A stretch of DNA of 64,000 nt from an uncultured Bacillota bacterium (GCA_902493275.1 CABUOQ010000001.1:40788-104787); one strand, 5' to 3'; positions 43,746 to 53,640 are shown, counted from the first letter of the stretch. Notes: generated by a model from the letters alone, not told the origin. Numbers and translations: made by a program.

Positions 43746-46577
43746 TTACCTCAATATCAAACATCTATATGATTTTTTATTCATATGGAGTTTTATAATT
43801 CCATTAGTAACTGTTACTTTAACGCTTTCCTTATTGAATGAATCGTATAAAGTATAATCACCATCAGCTAAAACATAATTTGAATTATTCAAATTGATTT
43901 GAATATCTTTATCATTGCTAGAGTAATTAAAGATTGGAAGAACTGATGAATTTCCGCTTCTATCCATCTTGATATAGCTATAAGTATCTTTTTCACTATT
44001 ATTTGATAATTTATATCTATGACCGGTCGTATTTAATGCGGCTAAAGAGTTTTGTTGAGCGTATAAGCGATGGATTTGATTTTGAACATCCTCGCTATAT
44101 GTTTGCATAATATCTTGACCAATTCGATTTGATGATCCTGAGTGTAAAAATGCAAGATGACCTGTTGAAGTAACAAGTGCAGCTTCTAACACTCTTTCAT
44201 TCTCACTTAAATGCAAATAATTATCTTCAAAGTTCATCGTTGCTAAGGATACTCCACCGATTGATACTGTCGTGTCACGGTTATTTTTAATAATATTATC
44301 GGTATCATTAACAGAACTGGTTAGATAGTTTTCAAGTCCAAGTGAATATGCATTTCCACCCCAACTTGACATCGCATAATTTTGAATACAATTATAATAG
44401 AATGACACGATAAATTTATTATCACCTGAACCTTCAGGAAGAGCAAATTTATTCTTCTTTATCAAGGTCTTAGTAATGGAATTATATGTTACATCACTAG
44501 CTGAAGCTTTACCAAAATAGTAAACATCAGGTGCATCAAGAGCAATTCCATCTATACCAAAACTTGACCAGAAATCAATGTAATTATATGTTTCTTCTTG
44601 CCACTCTTTGTTTTCAAAATTGAATGTTGGTATCTGTCCACTTTCACCCCAATATCCATAATAATATGCATTAGCAATATCGCTATAGAACCACTTTGTT
44701 GGATCGACACAAGTATCACTAAAGACAAACCAATTTCTCTCTTTAGAGTTGATTCCTAAGGCATAATCCTTACATGCTTTTTTAAAATAGTCAGCCGTGG
44801 CCTTACCATAACCGACATTGCCAAACATGAAGACATACATTCCTCTTTTGTGCGCTTCATTAATTAATCTTTCAAGATCATCTAAAGTACCAATTAAAGG
44901 ATCGACTTTGTAATTATTTGTTCCGCCTAGTCCAGCCCAAATATCAGCTAGGCCCTCATATGGTTGGTGCAATTCTATGATCTTATATCCACTGTATCTA
45001 AATTCATCTAATCTATAGGTGATTTCATTTAAAGTTACACCTTGTAATTTAGGATAAAATCTTATGACTCCACTTTGATCTTCCCACCAATTCTCAGTTT
45101 TTGAATTTCCTAAGCCGATACAAGAGAATTTTAAAACACTGGCACGTTCATTTGCTCCAGGAATAATTCTTACTCGAATATATCTACCTTCAATGATTGA
45201 ATTGTTATATATTTGATATATTTTTTGAGAATCATTATTATTTCGACCATCAAAATAAATATCGTAATTAATTTTATCGACACTTGTTTCAATGATAAAT
45301 TGTTGCTTGTTATCATTTAAGAATTCAATTTGTAGGTGATTGATTAAAGCTTTTCTACCTAAATCAAATTCAAACATTTCTTCTTTTCCTATCGTTGAAG
45401 CTTCCCAAGGTAAGATAGAAGACTTATCAGTTATATTATTTAGTCGATGAGCATGATCAAGATAATCCGTGCACGTTCCATCTAAATTTAATAATAAATC
45501 ACGATATAAATTATTTCCTAAAACAGTAACAGCATCATTGCATCTTATATATTTTGCAATAATATTTGCTTTAGATAAATCAGTTAGTCTTTCATAATTA
45601 ATTCCATCGATTGAATACTCAACTGAACTAGCCTCAGTTTTTATTGAAGAAATATATGAAGGACTATCTAAAGTAATAACATTCCCATCTTTTTTGGTCA
45701 CTAATTCGGCAAATCCTAAAACTTTAAATTCCGTTAAATTAGCCCATCCTGGACCTGAAAAAGTACGATAAACTAAAGCATCAATATTCTTATCGATATC
45801 AAATTTAAAATGGCTTCCATTCAAAGATGTTCTATCAACTAATTTTATCCAATTACCATTTTCATCTCGACCTTCGACTTCAAAATTATATGTTCCATAA
45901 TCGAGCATATCTAATTGAATTTGTTTCACTAATGATAATGAATCTAATTCGACACTTAGCCATTGTGGATAATTGCCATTACTTGCACAATAATATGTAG
46001 CGGAATCTCCATCAAACGCTCTAAATGGGCGATTATTTGTTGCATAGCTTGAAGCATCACCCACTTTTCCAAGCACAAGATTTTGTCCTAATTCAAGGTC
46101 GTCACATTGGCAATAGAACTCTTTGCTTGTTGGAGCAAATCCTTTTTCTGAACGATAGATATTTAAACGGATATATTGCGCATAAAAATCACAGCTTTCT
46201 TGAAAGGTGCTACCAAATTCACCATGAGAAGCATTCACTACTTCAAAGAATTCTTTGTTATCTATTGAAGCCAATATATCAAAATACCAAATATCTTCTT
46301 CATTAAAGATTTGGACAACAGAAGTAATTTTTTTAATAGTTTTTAAATCGATAGTAATGCTTTGATTCTCATTTTTATCGGCTTCCCAATAAGAATTATA
46401 ATCACCATCAAAGGCATAGCTTTCTAAATGATCATTCTTACTAGATGTAGCAGAAAAAGAAATATTATCAATAAAAGCATCGCGATAGATATTTTGATTC
46501 TTTTTGACATTCATAGTATCACAACTTCCTAATAAAGGTATTAAGCTTATAAGCAATAATGAAATTTTATTTTTCAT
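43746..46577 (-). CDS. surface lipoprotein: F5/8C domains plus GH13-like glycosidase
   Basis: A 943-residue lipoprotein with lipobox LLGSC (Cys at about 19). Two or three discoidin/F5-8C (CBM32-like) modules come first (for example ESYAFDGDYNSYWEADKNENQSITIDL at about 53-78), then a GH13 alpha-amylase-type barrel at about 500-870. Barrel marks are NNYKVDPLIGTLDDLERLINEAHKRGM, the nucleophile Asp in GIDGIALDAP and an acid/base-like Glu in FALPEGSGD. The usual DxxxNH of region I is replaced (VFMFGNVGYG), and region IV reads NFEDN instead of NHD. It is therefore a divergent member whose activity is open. Third gene of the operon. Confidence 0.78.
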   Translation of the reverse strand: MKNKISLLLISLIPLLGSCDTMNVKKNQNIYRDAFIDNISFSATSSKNDHLESYAFDGDYNSYWEADKNENQSITIDLKTIKKITSVVQIFNEEDIWYFDILASIDNKEFFEVVNASHGEFGSTFQESCDFYAQYIRLNIYRSEKGFAPTSKEFYCQCDDLELGQNLVLGKVGDASSYATNNRPFRAFDGDSATYYCASNGNYPQWLSVELDSLSLVKQIQLDMLDYGTYNFEVEGRDENGNWIKLVDRTSLNGSHFKFDIDKNIDALVYRTFSGPGWANLTEFKVLGFAELVTKKDGNVITLDSPSYISSIKTEASSVEYSIDGINYERLTDLSKANIIAKYIRCNDAVTVLGNNLYRDLLLNLDGTCTDYLDHAHRLNNITDKSSILPWEASTIGKEEMFEFDLGRKALINHLQIEFLNDNKQQFIIETSVDKINYDIYFDGRNNNDSQKIYQIYNNSIIEGRYIRVRIIPGANERASVLKFSCIGLGNSKTENWWEDQSGVIRFYPKLQGVTLNEITYRLDEFRYSGYKIIELHQPYEGLADIWAGLGGTNNYKVDPLIGTLDDLERLINEAHKRGMYVFMFGNVGYGKATADYFKKACKDYALGINSKERNWFVFSDTCVDPTKWFYSDIANAYYYGYWGESGQIPTFNFENKEWQEETYNYIDFWSSFGIDGIALDAPDVYYFGKASASDVTYNSITKTLIKKNKFALPEGSGDNKFIVSFYYNCIQNYAMSSWGGNAYSLGLENYLTSSVNDTDNIIKNNRDTTVSIGGVSLATMNFEDNYLHLSENERVLEAALVTSTGHLAFLHSGSSNRIGQDIMQTYSEDVQNQIHRLYAQQNSLAALNTTGHRYKLSNNSEKDTYSYIKMDRSGNSSVLPIFNYSSNDKDIQINLNNSNYVLADGDYTLYDSFNKESVKVTVTNGIIKLHMNKKSYRCLILR

Positions 46578-46586
46578 ATCTGTACC

Positions 46587-48920
46587 CTATTCCTTTTCAT
46601 AATTCAAGACTGGATAACCATCTTTTCCATCTTTAAAGACATTAGAAATCGATGATGCTAAAGTTTTCAATTCATCATCATCAACTCTTTTAATCTTCAT
46701 AAATTCTAAAGATTCACCCGCGCTATATTTAATATCTTCATTGACAAGATAGTAGCAATTTTCTATCATTTTAAGATTATCGCCAACAAACCCGCCGATG
46801 AGATTTATACTAGCCTCTTTAACATTTAATATCTCACTAATTGAGTAACAGTTTTTAATCAATCCTAAATCATAATTTGATCCAGCAATTCCACCAATAC
46901 TCTTAAGCGAAGTAACTTCCTTTGAAATGATATTACTATGTGCATAAGATGATTCAATATCTAAATTATTTTTACCGACTAAACCGCCAATAAATAATTC
47001 TTCACCACCGGTAGTAATAATATCTCCTTTAAAAAACGAAGTTGTAACCGATCCATTATTTTTACCAATTAAACCACCTAAATATGAATCAATATCATTG
47101 ATAGTACCATTTATTTTTCCATTTACAGAAGAATCAATTACATAACCATCTTCATTAACTCCTAATAATCCACCAAGAGATATTCCGTCTGATTTGATAT
47201 TTATATCGACCTTGCTATGTACATTTCTAATTAAAGCTTTTGTAGCGTATCCAGAAAGTGAACCGCAAAAGACATTATTATTTTTAACTTCAACATTAAC
47301 TGAAAATACGATACTTAAGTTTTTGACCACGCCATTTAAATAACCAAAAATACCTAAAAAATTCGTGGAATTCAATGATTTAATATTAATAGTAATAGTT
47401 TTATTATTACCATCAAAATATCCATTAAATGGATTAATATAAGTGCCAATTGGCGAAAAATTTTCACCATCCAAGACAATATCATTTTCTAGCACATATT
47501 TTGCGTCTAATCCATTTTTAATATTTTCAAAATCAGATGCTGATTTAATCAATTTAAATTGATTATTGTTATCAATTTTTTTAAATGACGAATCTAAACT
47601 AGGTAAATATCCCTCTTTTAAAATAAAAACGCGTGATAATTCCAGCTTATCATAAAGTTTTGAATCAATTATTTCTTCATATGATAAAGAGTCTAAATAT
47701 AATTTTTCATTTAATGAATAGATATCTCCATTAGTTGATTTAAGCGCTTGATGATCATAACCATAACTTAAATCAGCTTTTCCACTTAAATTATTTAAAC
47801 TACTTTTAAAATTTCTTCCAATAACATTACCTGTGAAAGTATATCCTTTTCCACTGATATTATTCAAATTACTCGTGGATAAAGTATGTGTTATATAGCC
47901 ACCATTGTTATCACCTACAAGACCACCTACATAACTTTGATATTCATTACTTCTACCACTGATGTTATTGATTGAAGATACACTATGCGATATTTTTCCA
48001 AAATTAAATCCACTTATTCCTCCGACATAACTAGAACTATTTTTAGCCGTTGAAATAGATGTCATATTATTTGCATAGCTAAGACAATAATCTATAATTC
48101 CATCTAATGCATTACCTCCGCCATTATAGGCGGATATTCCTCCGACAAAAGCATCTAAGTTCGTCGAGAGTGATAACGAAGCTCTATTGGTGGAAAGAAT
48201 AATTTGACCTAATTCATTTCGAGAATTAATTCCTCCTAAATATGTACTTCCTAATTTGACATTAGAGATAACATTTACTTTGCCATCAACCATACATTCT
48301 CTTATTACTCCACCATGCAAATATCCGACAAGTGGCGAAATATATTTAGAGTTATTACAATTTATCTCCATGTTATTACTAACATTTAAATTATAAATTG
48401 TTCCTTTAACATATCCAAAAAGAGCACTATATTCTTTATCAGGTAAGCTAAAATTGGATATTTTAAAGCCATTACCATTAAAATAGCCATTAAATGGCTT
48501 ATCATAGTTAAAGCCTAAATCAACACTTTTGCCGTTGAAATCTAAATCTGAATTTAATTTATAATTGCCATTAGATTCAATTTTAAAGAAATCATCAATC
48601 GTATTGATTAAAGTTATATTTTTACTTTCAGTTAAAACATAGTATTCTTTTTCTGGTTCAATTGCATCGTAAACATTAATTTTTTCATACATTTTTTCAT
48701 CATTATAAAAATTTAAATATGAAAGATTTTCAGGAGCAAAATCAAACAGATCTTTTACTAATGAGTTCTCTTTAACTTCAACTTCTCTTTTTGTATTATT
48801 TTCATTAATGTATATTTTAATTAAATTATCCATAGATGAAACTATTGGCTCCTTATTGCAGGAAATTAGTAGTCCTACTACCGATAAAGGTAGTAGGAAC
48901 TTGATAAAAATTTTTTTCAT
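46587..48920 (-). CDS. GLUG-repeat beta-helix lipoprotein
   Basis: A 777-residue lipoprotein with lipobox LISC (Cys at 21), a short beta-rich N-terminal segment (about 30-100), then two long blocks of GLUG-type repeats (about 110-390 and 480-760). Typical units are YVGGLVGDNNGGYIT, IGGLVGKNNLDI and LGGLIGKNNGSV. GLUG repeats form parallel beta-helices in adhesins and IgA-peptidase-like surface proteins. It probably acts as a glycan or host adhesin, or a scaffold. Second gene of the operon: its ATG follows the previous stop by two bases, and the GH13-like gene starts nine bases later. A perfect hairpin lies in the signal-peptide codons. Confidence 0.8.
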   Translation of the reverse strand: MKKIFIKFLLPLSVVGLLISCNKEPIVSSMDNLIKIYINENNTKREVEVKENSLVKDLFDFAPENLSYLNFYNDEKMYEKINVYDAIEPEKEYYVLTESKNITLINTIDDFFKIESNGNYKLNSDLDFNGKSVDLGFNYDKPFNGYFNGNGFKISNFSLPDKEYSALFGYVKGTIYNLNVSNNMEINCNNSKYISPLVGYLHGGVIRECMVDGKVNVISNVKLGSTYLGGINSRNELGQIILSTNRASLSLSTNLDAFVGGISAYNGGGNALDGIIDYCLSYANNMTSISTAKNSSSYVGGISGFNFGKISHSVSSINNISGRSNEYQSYVGGLVGDNNGGYITHTLSTSNLNNISGKGYTFTGNVIGRNFKSSLNNLSGKADLSYGYDHQALKSTNGDIYSLNEKLYLDSLSYEEIIDSKLYDKLELSRVFILKEGYLPSLDSSFKKIDNNNQFKLIKSASDFENIKNGLDAKYVLENDIVLDGENFSPIGTYINPFNGYFDGNNKTITINIKSLNSTNFLGIFGYLNGVVKNLSIVFSVNVEVKNNNVFCGSLSGYATKALIRNVHSKVDINIKSDGISLGGLLGVNEDGYVIDSSVNGKINGTINDIDSYLGGLIGKNNGSVTTSFFKGDIITTGGEELFIGGLVGKNNLDIESSYAHSNIISKEVTSLKSIGGIAGSNYDLGLIKNCYSISEILNVKEASINLIGGFVGDNLKMIENCYYLVNEDIKYSAGESLEFMKIKRVDDDELKTLASSISNVFKDGKDGYPVLNYEKE
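48874..48897 (-). other. perfect hairpin in the signal-peptide codons
   Basis: CCTACTACC pairs exactly with GGTAGTAGG around a six-base loop, about codons 8-15 of the GLUG lipoprotein gene. There is no T-tract, so it is not an intrinsic terminator; it could affect translation or processing of the operon mRNA. Confidence 0.4.
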
Positions 48921-48922
48921 AA

Positions 48923-50959
48923 TTATAAAATAGGTGAACCGATTCCATTAATCTCTAAAGTATTACAATTTGTCCAATTGTTAGTAACTTGAGTATTAAT
49001 CTTTAAATATCTAAATGATTTATTATTTCCTTGTAATAAGGCCGTAAATAATTGACCGCTTTCTGCACCATCAACGTTATCAGTTGTATCTAAAACTTTT
49101 GTATAGTTTTCACCATCATTTGAGATTTGAATAACAAGTTTTAATGCTTTTTCTGCAGTATAATCTTGATATTTATAAACGATATTTTCAGCTAAAACAT
49201 TAATTCCTAAATCAAGTGTGATTTCATCTTCAGCAGCATAAGCATTTGAACAATAGAATCTTTGTGAAGCCGCTTTACATGATTTATTAAGAGTCATCAT
49301 ACCTTCATTGACGCTTGGATCTGTTCCTTTAGCTGAACAAACAGGTTTTGTTAAAAGTGCTAAGTTACGGATAAGTGAGAATGAATATAATTTTATACCA
49401 TCAACACTCTCTAAAGCACTGGCACTTGTAACTTTTAAATAGCGAGTTTGCTTATTAAAAGTATAATAACCATTCTCTAGTGTTGGAGTTACATTTTCAA
49501 AGTTTTCGTTATCATTTGAAACTGCAAATGTCGCATCATTTGGTATAGTAGCAGCATCAATCTTACCAAGATAAGAATCACTACCTAAATCGATAATATT
49601 TTGATTTAAAGATAATTTATTATTTAACTTAAATCCATTAACCTCTAATTCACGCATGGCTGGCCAATTTCCAGTGCTATTTCCATTATAATGAATTAAT
49701 AATGCTTTAACTGGGGCATTAACTTTAATTTTGAAGTAATTACTTTGTTCAGTATTAGAATTATAATCTCCTGTTTCAAGGTTAGTCCAAGTAGCACCAT
49801 CAGAGGTATAATCAATTATAAATTTATGATCAGTAGCGTCAACCATAAACATCTCAATGTTATCTACGTAATAAACATCGAGCATTTCAATTCCCATATA
49901 ATGGTTTTCGTGATATTGATTAGCACAATGATAATTATCATATTTTCCATCGAACATTAATTCGGTTTCACATCCACCAGCCCAACAATCAGCGATGCCT
50001 TTAGAACCATAAGCGATATTTGTTCCTTCGCTTAAATCACTATATTCAACATCAAACTCTTTTGATGTCGCAACAACATTATTTTCATTAATTGTCATAC
50101 GAAGATAACGATAATATCCCGATGTATCGCGCTCATATATTGATCCTGTTGAAGTTCCATCATTTACTAATAGTGGCACATAAGTTTTATCATCATGTGA
50201 TGCTTCAATCATGAAGCTCCAATTACTTAAATCAGCAAATTCTTGTGAAATATGCGTTACTTCTTTTATTTCTTGTAAATCTATTTTTAATGTTTGTTGA
50301 CCATTATCTTTAGCTTTCCAATAAGTTTCGGAATTACCATCTGCGGCAAAGTCTGCACAATAACCAGCATTTTCTTCACTGCTAGCAACAATCTCATATT
50401 TTGCATTAACTTCAATTAATTTATAATTCGCATATAGAGTAATATCTTTATTAATATAAGTTGTTTCAAAATTAAATTCGTTTTTTAAAGTCTCATCACT
50501 AGCCCAATAAAGGAATGTATAACCATTTTTAAATGGATCAGTTGGTTTATTAATTAATGTTCCTTCTTCAATAGTTCTTGTTAATTCTTCATCAGATAAA
50601 AATTCACCACCATTCAATTCAAAAGTAACAGTATAATATTTAGTTTCTTGAATTTCTTCAAATCCAGCGTATAAAGCTAAATCACTTTTGATTTCACTAG
50701 TAAAATCGAAAAGTTCAGTTGGAAGACAACTTTGAGCTGTATACCAACCTATAAATGAATAATGCTCTTTTACAGGATCTGTTGCTGGTTTTGTTGCCGT
50801 CTTTCCAGATTCAACTTCTTCCTTATAAAATTCTTTACCGTCAACTATATAAGAAACGGTATATGTTTGAGTTATGCTTTCAGATGTTTGAGGCTTTTGA
50901 CAAGCGGTAGCAACAAGTGTAAGCGGTATCAATGATAACAATAACATTGCTTTCTTCAT
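48923..50959 (-). CDS. lipoprotein with InlB-type repeats and F5/8C carbohydrate-binding domains
   Basis: A 678-residue lipoprotein with lipobox ATAC (Cys at 20). Two InlB B-type repeats come first (about 30-100 and 105-180; HYSFIGWYTAQS and GYTFLYWASDE), followed by three discoidin/F5-8C-like modules (about 190-310, 315-445 and 530-675). Conserved patterns such as FAADGNSETYWKAKDNGQQTLKIDL and the closing RYLRMTI/RYLKINT show these folds. It probably binds a sugar on mucus or another cell. First gene of the operon: AAGGAG start, consensus promoter, and a LacI-type operator candidate upstream. Confidence 0.85.
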   Translation of the reverse strand: MKKAMLLLSLIPLTLVATACQKPQTSESITQTYTVSYIVDGKEFYKEEVESGKTATKPATDPVKEHYSFIGWYTAQSCLPTELFDFTSEIKSDLALYAGFEEIQETKYYTVTFELNGGEFLSDEELTRTIEEGTLINKPTDPFKNGYTFLYWASDETLKNEFNFETTYINKDITLYANYKLIEVNAKYEIVASSEENAGYCADFAADGNSETYWKAKDNGQQTLKIDLQEIKEVTHISQEFADLSNWSFMIEASHDDKTYVPLLVNDGTSTGSIYERDTSGYYRYLRMTINENNVVATSKEFDVEYSDLSEGTNIAYGSKGIADCWAGGCETELMFDGKYDNYHCANQYHENHYMGIEMLDVYYVDNIEMFMVDATDHKFIIDYTSDGATWTNLETGDYNSNTEQSNYFKIKVNAPVKALLIHYNGNSTGNWPAMRELEVNGFKLNNKLSLNQNIIDLGSDSYLGKIDAATIPNDATFAVSNDNENFENVTPTLENGYYTFNKQTRYLKVTSASALESVDGIKLYSFSLIRNLALLTKPVCSAKGTDPSVNEGMMTLNKSCKAASQRFYCSNAYAAEDEITLDLGINVLAENIVYKYQDYTAEKALKLVIQISNDGENYTKVLDTTDNVDGAESGQLFTALLQGNNKSFRYLKINTQVTNNWTNCNTLEINGIGSPIL

Positions 50960-50991
50960 ATCTTATTCTCCTTTTTATCAGATACAATTTC

Positions 50992-51020
50992 ATTATATAT
51001 TTCATTTTTTAAAATTGCAA
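50992..51020 (-). promoter_or_regulatory. promoter of the carbohydrate operon
   Basis: TTGCAA (51020-51015), a 17-base spacer and TATAAT (50997-50992), with a start near 50985 and AAGGAG before the ATG at 50959. Confidence 0.8.
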
Positions 51021-51030
51021 TACATTTTAA

Positions 51031-51042
51031 GTTAACGTTAAC
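51031..51042. promoter_or_regulatory. LacI-type operator candidate
   Basis: GTTAACGTTAAC is a perfect 12-bp palindrome with the central CG usual for LacI-family sites. It lies 10 bases upstream of the operon -35 box and between the two divergent promoters. Confidence 0.65.
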
Positions 51043-51079
51043 CTAATATTAAAATTAATGTAAAAATAACATTTTTCAT

Positions 51080-51108
51080 TTGCTTTTTATATATATGGTA
51101 TTTATACT
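51080..51108 (+). promoter_or_regulatory. promoter of the LacI gene giving a leaderless mRNA
   Basis: TTGCTT (51080-51085), a 17-base spacer and TATACT (51103-51108). The ATG begins six bases after the -10 box and there is no Shine-Dalgarno. Confidence 0.72.
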
Positions 51109-51114
51109 AATCAT

Positions 51115-52116
51115 ATGCAAACTAAACAAAAAGTAACATTAAAAGATATTGCTAATGTCGTAGGCATTTCTGTCAATTCTGTTTCTAAAGCTTTAAAAAA
51201 CAAAAAAAGCATCTCTAAAGAAACAATTAAAAGAGTTAAAGAAGTTGCCGATGAACTTGGATATATTCCTGATATTCAAGCTCAAGCTTTAAAAAACGGA
51301 AAAACTAATGTGATTGCTGTTATTTACGATAATTTATCAAATCCATATTATTCTTTAATGCTAGAGCAAATTAATAATCAATTATTCGAAAAGAACTATG
51401 AAACAATGGTATTTGTTGATCATCACTCAATTGGATTTCTATCATCAGATATTGCTAAAAAGGTCATTTCTTATCGTGTGGCTGGAATTTTATCTTTTCT
51501 TGAACCAACAAAAGAAGCTAAAAAAAGTATCGATGAATCTGGTTTACCTTTTATTTTAATTGGTCGTGATGGACATAACACACATGTAAATTCAATAAAT
51601 TCCAATGACTATTATGGTGGTGAACTAGCGGCAAACGTTTTATTAAACAAAGGTTGCAACGGATTTTTATATTATACTAAGCACGGACAATTAGATATTA
51701 ACCAAGCACGTCTAAATGGCTTCCGTGATTGTCTTTTAGATAATAATATTAATTCTAATAATATCCATATTGTTTCAATTCAAACCGATATTCCAAATTC
51801 TGGTCCATCGCTCATTGAGACTTTGAATAACTACCAAAACATTGATGCTATATTTTGTTTTAGCGATCTATTAGCGTTTGAAGTTCTACAAATGATTAAT
51901 GAAAATGATTCAATCTCTAAACGCAATATACTAGTAATTGGCTATGATAATTTACAATCTTTCTTGCCTTATCCAATTAGAATCAGTAGTATTGCTCCAA
52001 ATTATAAAGATGTAGTTACTACCGCGATAACATATCTTCTAGAAAATCAAAATGAGAACGAAATAAATATCGAAATGCCTGTGCAATTTTTTGAAGGAAC
52101 TACAACTAAAAAATAA
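51115..52116 (+). CDS. LacI-family transcriptional regulator
   Basis: A 333-residue LacI/GalR regulator. The N-terminal helix-turn-helix with hinge is at about 6-60 (TLKDIANVVGISVNSVSKALKNKKSISKETIKRVKEVADELGY), followed by the two-lobed sugar-binding domain (about 65-330; IFCFSDLLAFEVL and ILVIGYDNL are typical). Divergent from the four-gene surface carbohydrate operon, with a palindromic operator between, so it very likely controls that operon and itself. The inducer is unknown. The effector domain is close to full length. A terminator follows. Confidence 0.94.
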   Translation: MQTKQKVTLKDIANVVGISVNSVSKALKNKKSISKETIKRVKEVADELGYIPDIQAQALKNGKTNVIAVIYDNLSNPYYSLMLEQINNQLFEKNYETMVFVDHHSIGFLSSDIAKKVISYRVAGILSFLEPTKEAKKSIDESGLPFILIGRDGHNTHVNSINSNDYYGGELAANVLLNKGCNGFLYYTKHGQLDINQARLNGFRDCLLDNNINSNNIHIVSIQTDIPNSGPSLIETLNNYQNIDAIFCFSDLLAFEVLQMINENDSISKRNILVIGYDNLQSFLPYPIRISSIAPNYKDVVTTAITYLLENQNENEINIEMPVQFFEGTTTKK

Positions 52117-52132
52117 TAAACTTAATAAAGAC

Positions 52133-52157
52133 ACTTTGGGAAATCCAAAGTTTTTTT
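52133..52157 (+). terminator. terminator of the LacI gene
   Basis: ACTTTGG (52133-52139) pairs with CCAAAGT (52145-52151), followed by a run of seven T. Confidence 0.85.
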
Positions 52158-53022
52158 AAGCAAAAATTGCCATTAAGATTGTTCCCATAACTAAAAGTAA
52201 TAACCCTATCCAAGCTTTAAGTGATAATTTTTCTTTCAAAACAATAACGGAAAATGCCATGGTTATTAATATACTTATTTTATCAATTGGCACCACAATA
52301 CTTATTTGACCATTAGCGATAGCATAATAATAACATAGCCAACTCGCTCCTGTTGCTATTCCAGATAAAATAAGAAAAATGAAATCCTTTTTTGTCACTT
52401 CTTTAATAAACTTTGTTTCTTTACGGCAAAACACAATTAGACACGCCATTATCAAAACTATAAATGTTCTAATCGCGGTTGCAACATTTGAATTAACATT
52501 TTCAATACCAATTTTTGCAAGTATCGATGTCATAGAAGCAAAAAAAGCTGATAATAAAGCAAATATTAACCACGTATCTAGAGCCTTAACATCACTTTTT
52601 TTTACGTCAGTCATAAGATAAGTTCCTAATGCGATAATCGCCAAGCAAATAAGCTTAAACCACCATAATGTACGTTCATCAGGAAAGATAATTATTGCAA
52701 ATATAACCGATAAAATTACACTTGATTTATCAATTACTGCGACACGCGAAACTTCCCCTAATGATAGAGCTTTAAAATAACAAATCCAACTTGCTCCTGT
52801 TGCTAATCCTGACAAGATAATAAAAATCCATGATTTAATATTTATATTAATAATTGTGGAATATTCACCAGAAATCAAAATTATAATCCAAGCAAAAATA
52901 AGTACAACTGCCGTACGTATTGCGGTTGCGACATTAGAATTTGTATGTTTTATTCCACATTTTGAAAGTATTGATGTAATTCCGGCAAAAATTGCAGAAA
53001 AAATAGCAGCAATCATCCACAT
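52156..53022 (-). CDS. EamA/DMT-family transporter
   Basis: A 288-residue membrane protein with ten predicted membrane segments made of two homologous EamA halves. The repeat is obvious: ILSKCGIKHTNSNVATAIRT at about 18-37 and ILAKIGIENVNSNVATAIRT at about 167-186, then LSGLATGASWICYFKAL and LSGIATGASWLCYYYAI. Members export or import small metabolites; the substrate cannot be deduced. It converges on the LacI gene. No strong ribosome site is seen near the start. Confidence 0.92.
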   Translation of the reverse strand: MWMIAAIFSAIFAGITSILSKCGIKHTNSNVATAIRTAVVLIFAWIIILISGEYSTIININIKSWIFIILSGLATGASWICYFKALSLGEVSRVAVIDKSSVILSVIFAIIIFPDERTLWWFKLICLAIIALGTYLMTDVKKSDVKALDTWLIFALLSAFFASMTSILAKIGIENVNSNVATAIRTFIVLIMACLIVFCRKETKFIKEVTKKDFIFLILSGIATGASWLCYYYAIANGQISIVVPIDKISILITMAFSVIVLKEKLSLKAWIGLLLLVMGTILMAIFA

Positions 53023-53178
53023 ATAATGTTTTAAATTACCTCTTAATCATTATAGACCCTTTTTATAATTAGTAAATATCATATTTATATAATATATCTA
53101 GATCAATAAATTGCAAAATCATTTATATCCATTAATAAATCTAGAGTTTTAAGTTATTGATTATAATACTCATAGCAA

Positions 53179-53223
53179 TTAAAAAACCATATCTCATCAG
53201 TGGAAGTGATTGAAATATGGTTT
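53179..53223 (-). terminator. hairpin terminator downstream of the pseudogene
   Basis: AAACCATAT pairs exactly with ATATGGTTT, followed on the minus strand by T-runs. It would end transcripts from the tRNA-Arg or the decayed gene. Confidence 0.65.
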
Positions 53224-53249
53224 ATAATAATATCTACTTAAATTAGAAA

Positions 53250-53640
53250 TTAAGCTTTAAAGCCTTTGAAAGTAATGTTATCAAGTGTATATTGACCACC
53301 TTTAGAATATGTTCCAGCAGAATTAATAATTACAAATTTAATTCTTACTTTGTCAAATTCACCTGTCTCGCTAATGTTAACATTGTATCTAGTAGCAGTA
53401 GTAGTTAATTTTAAAGTTTCGCCTACTTCAACCCAAGTTGTACCAGAATCGGTAGAATAAATGACATTTCTTCAATTGCGCTAGTTGTTGTGACACTGCC
53501 TTGTATTACACTCCATGTATTGGTTGTACCTAATGTTTTGGTTCGGTATTATTGTAAGAAGTTTAAGCCTTAAGTCCTTCTTCTATAGTAAATCCGACTG
53601 TATGAATTACTTCTGCAACTGCAACATCGGCGCTAACAAA
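53250..53640 (-). pseudogene. decayed gene for a secreted beta-sandwich protein
   Basis: The minus strand has three frame-broken pieces: VAVAEVIHTVGFTIEEGLKA then stop; LGTTNTWSVIQGSVTTTSAIEE; and, in another frame, IYSTDSGTTWVEVGETLKL...YTLDNITFKGFKA then stop. The pieces read as C-terminal, Ig-like parts of an exported protein, possibly one of the surface proteins common here. No intact start or signal peptide remains. This explains most of the 843-base gap between the EamA gene and the gene at 53866. Confidence 0.65.

Noticed and set aside
51031..51042. GTTAACGTTAAC considered as a catabolite (cre) site
   Set aside because: It lacks the cre core pattern; a local LacI operator fits better given the divergent LacI gene.
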